Shown here: positions 63,568-64,000 of the stretch, in pieces | Position numbering within the stretch: position 1 is the first letter of the stretch | Layout of the letters: each line of letters begins with the position of its first letter | Assembly (NCBI GenBank): GCA_002751075.1 | Contig: NAOQ01000175.1 | Location: 32,989 to 96,988 of the forward strand | From: Ichthyophonus hoferi | Lineage: Eukaryota; Opisthokonta; Ichthyosporea; Ichthyophonida; Ichthyophonidae | Reading direction: 5' to 3' | DNA: 64,000 nucleotides | Notes under the pieces: model-generated | What the model saw: only the letters and a program-made list of their open reading frames with translations | Database searches by the model: none | Told to the model about the DNA's origin: nothing | Translations under genes and position numbers: made by a program

Positions 63568-63694
63568 TACTACACATAACAGATAGCTACTTGTATAAAT
63601 ACAACTAACCTGTCGCAGGCCTCAAAGCACGGTATGAAAATGATTGGGCTCCTCGCTTAATGGCCAATATTACTTGAAATTTCCCAAAGAATGC
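59263..63694 (-). CDS. SBNO: Strawberry notch homologue, C-terminal exons (partial)
   Basis: Strawberry notch proteins are DExD/H helicase-like nuclear regulators, linked in flies to Notch and EGFR signalling. Seven exons are visible: 63694-63610, 63210-63119, 62597-62468, 62002-61947, 61392-61281, 60358-59848, 59383-59263. The gene enters from beyond the right edge; no exon is seen at 63695-64000. Matches to human SBNO1: YRALRPATGK (YRPNTGK); IWTQQYESALVQCSHG (WLDQYNSSADTCTH); CTIGLRKSTVYIVSGGVVPLW ([21 protein letters not shown] in outline); MKVVRVETTKGERLVGVQLP ([20 protein letters not shown]). The helicase core lies outside the window. After the family core comes an extension of roughly 220 aa that I do not recognise. 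It is Ser/Thr/Pro/Gln-rich, with PTTMLTFFQRK near its start, a Lys-rich KKKGNTKAKTGRG, and an acidic C-terminus ending SQSEEVNSSEK. All six junctions agree in phase. Confidence 0.92.
60758..60784. repeat. (TA)n microsatellite
   Basis: About 13 TA dinucleotides in the SBNO intron between the two exons at 61281 and 60358. Confidence 0.9.
63537..63568. repeat. (TA)n microsatellite
   Basis: About 15 TA steps in an SBNO intron, ending 40 bp from the exon end at 63610. Confidence 0.9.
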
Positions 63695-63815
63695 CTGATA
63701 ATTGTTACAGAAATATATCAATATATATATATAAAAACATGTATATTGGAAAATAGGCACCCACAATGCAGATTTACACTGACATACACTCAATAATATA
63801 ACTGCTACATGTATA

Positions 63816-63890
63816 CATGTCTAGCTCAGTCAGTAAACACGCCTGACTCTAAACCTATAAGAGGCAAGTAGGATCGCTCGGAAGTGCACC
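63816..63890 (+). repeat. tRNA-Lys-like fragment (decayed tRNA or SINE head)
   Basis: GTCTAGCTCAGTCAGTA matches the 5' part of tRNA-Lys (GGCTAGCTCAGTCGGTAGAG), and CCTGACTCTAAACC sits where the anticodon arm with CTCTTAA would be. The B box is degenerate (AGGATCGCTCG rather than GGTTCGAATCC) and the acceptor stem does not pair. It is not a functional tRNA gene. It lies in the SBNO gene, beyond its last visible upstream exon. Confidence 0.4.
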
Positions 63891-64000
63891 ATAATGATGT
63901 ACTGTAAAAATATAATACCCAGTAAAATAAAGTTTAAATAAATGAACAGAGGAAGATATATTTTAAGCAAACAGAGGGAATACAACCATCTGCATACAAG

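Noticed and set aside
63816-63890. Functional tRNA-Lys gene
   Set aside because: The A-box region fits, but the B box is degenerate and the acceptor stem does not pair.

Overview
This looks like nuclear DNA of an animal, probably an early-branching one (sponge-like), but the sequence cannot fix the species. It is AT-rich and full of microsatellites. The genes have many short exons with ordinary GT-AG splice sites and the standard code. The gene set (presenilin, RWDD3, strawberry notch, MMADHC, GID8, listerin) is metazoan or holozoan. I rebuilt exons by hand from reading frame, splice signals, intron phase and remembered family sequences; no alignment or search was run.

Layout, left to right: the 5' end of a listerin gene (LTN1, minus, 853-1981, running off the left edge); a complete presenilin (minus, 6545-15816, 13 exons, 429 aa, both catalytic aspartates present); a complete RWDD3-like gene (plus, 16948-20712, 7 exons), divergent from presenilin; a 4-exon gene (minus, 22253-24885) whose first exon encodes the N-terminal module of ARMC6 and whose other exons encode a WD40 propeller; a complete GID8 (minus, 28671-32598, 8 exons, 231 aa); an intergenic stretch with a broken Ty1/copia-like integrase fossil (about 35740-36980); a 23-exon gene (minus, 37692-53920) for a 722-aa dynamin-superfamily-like GTPase with a hydrophobic hairpin and a C-terminal dysferlin (DysF) domain; MMADHC (plus, 55317-58310, 5 exons, 174 aa); and the C-terminal exons of strawberry notch (SBNO, minus, 59263-63694, running off the right edge).

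The most interesting item is the GTPase-hairpin-DysF gene. I know of no described protein with this combination. A mitofusin-like layout (P-loop at residue 18, DLPG and NKAD motifs, two adjacent hydrophobic segments) carries the domain that TECPR1, the ferlins and the fungal peroxins Pex30/31 use for membrane work. All 22 intron junctions agree in phase, including one GC-AG intron. Second is the ARMC6-N/WD40 fusion, with six same-strand GATTAA motifs spaced near multiples of a helical turn just upstream.

The genes do not form one pathway. Several concern protein quality control and turnover (LTN1 on stalled ribosomes, GID8 in the CTLH/GID ubiquitin ligase, RWDD3 in SUMO conjugation), as expected of scattered housekeeping genes. 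Two assembly gaps (43520-44092 and 54748-55136) lie inside simple repeats. Transposon content is low: one retroelement fossil and a few tRNA-like fragments that may be SINE relics.
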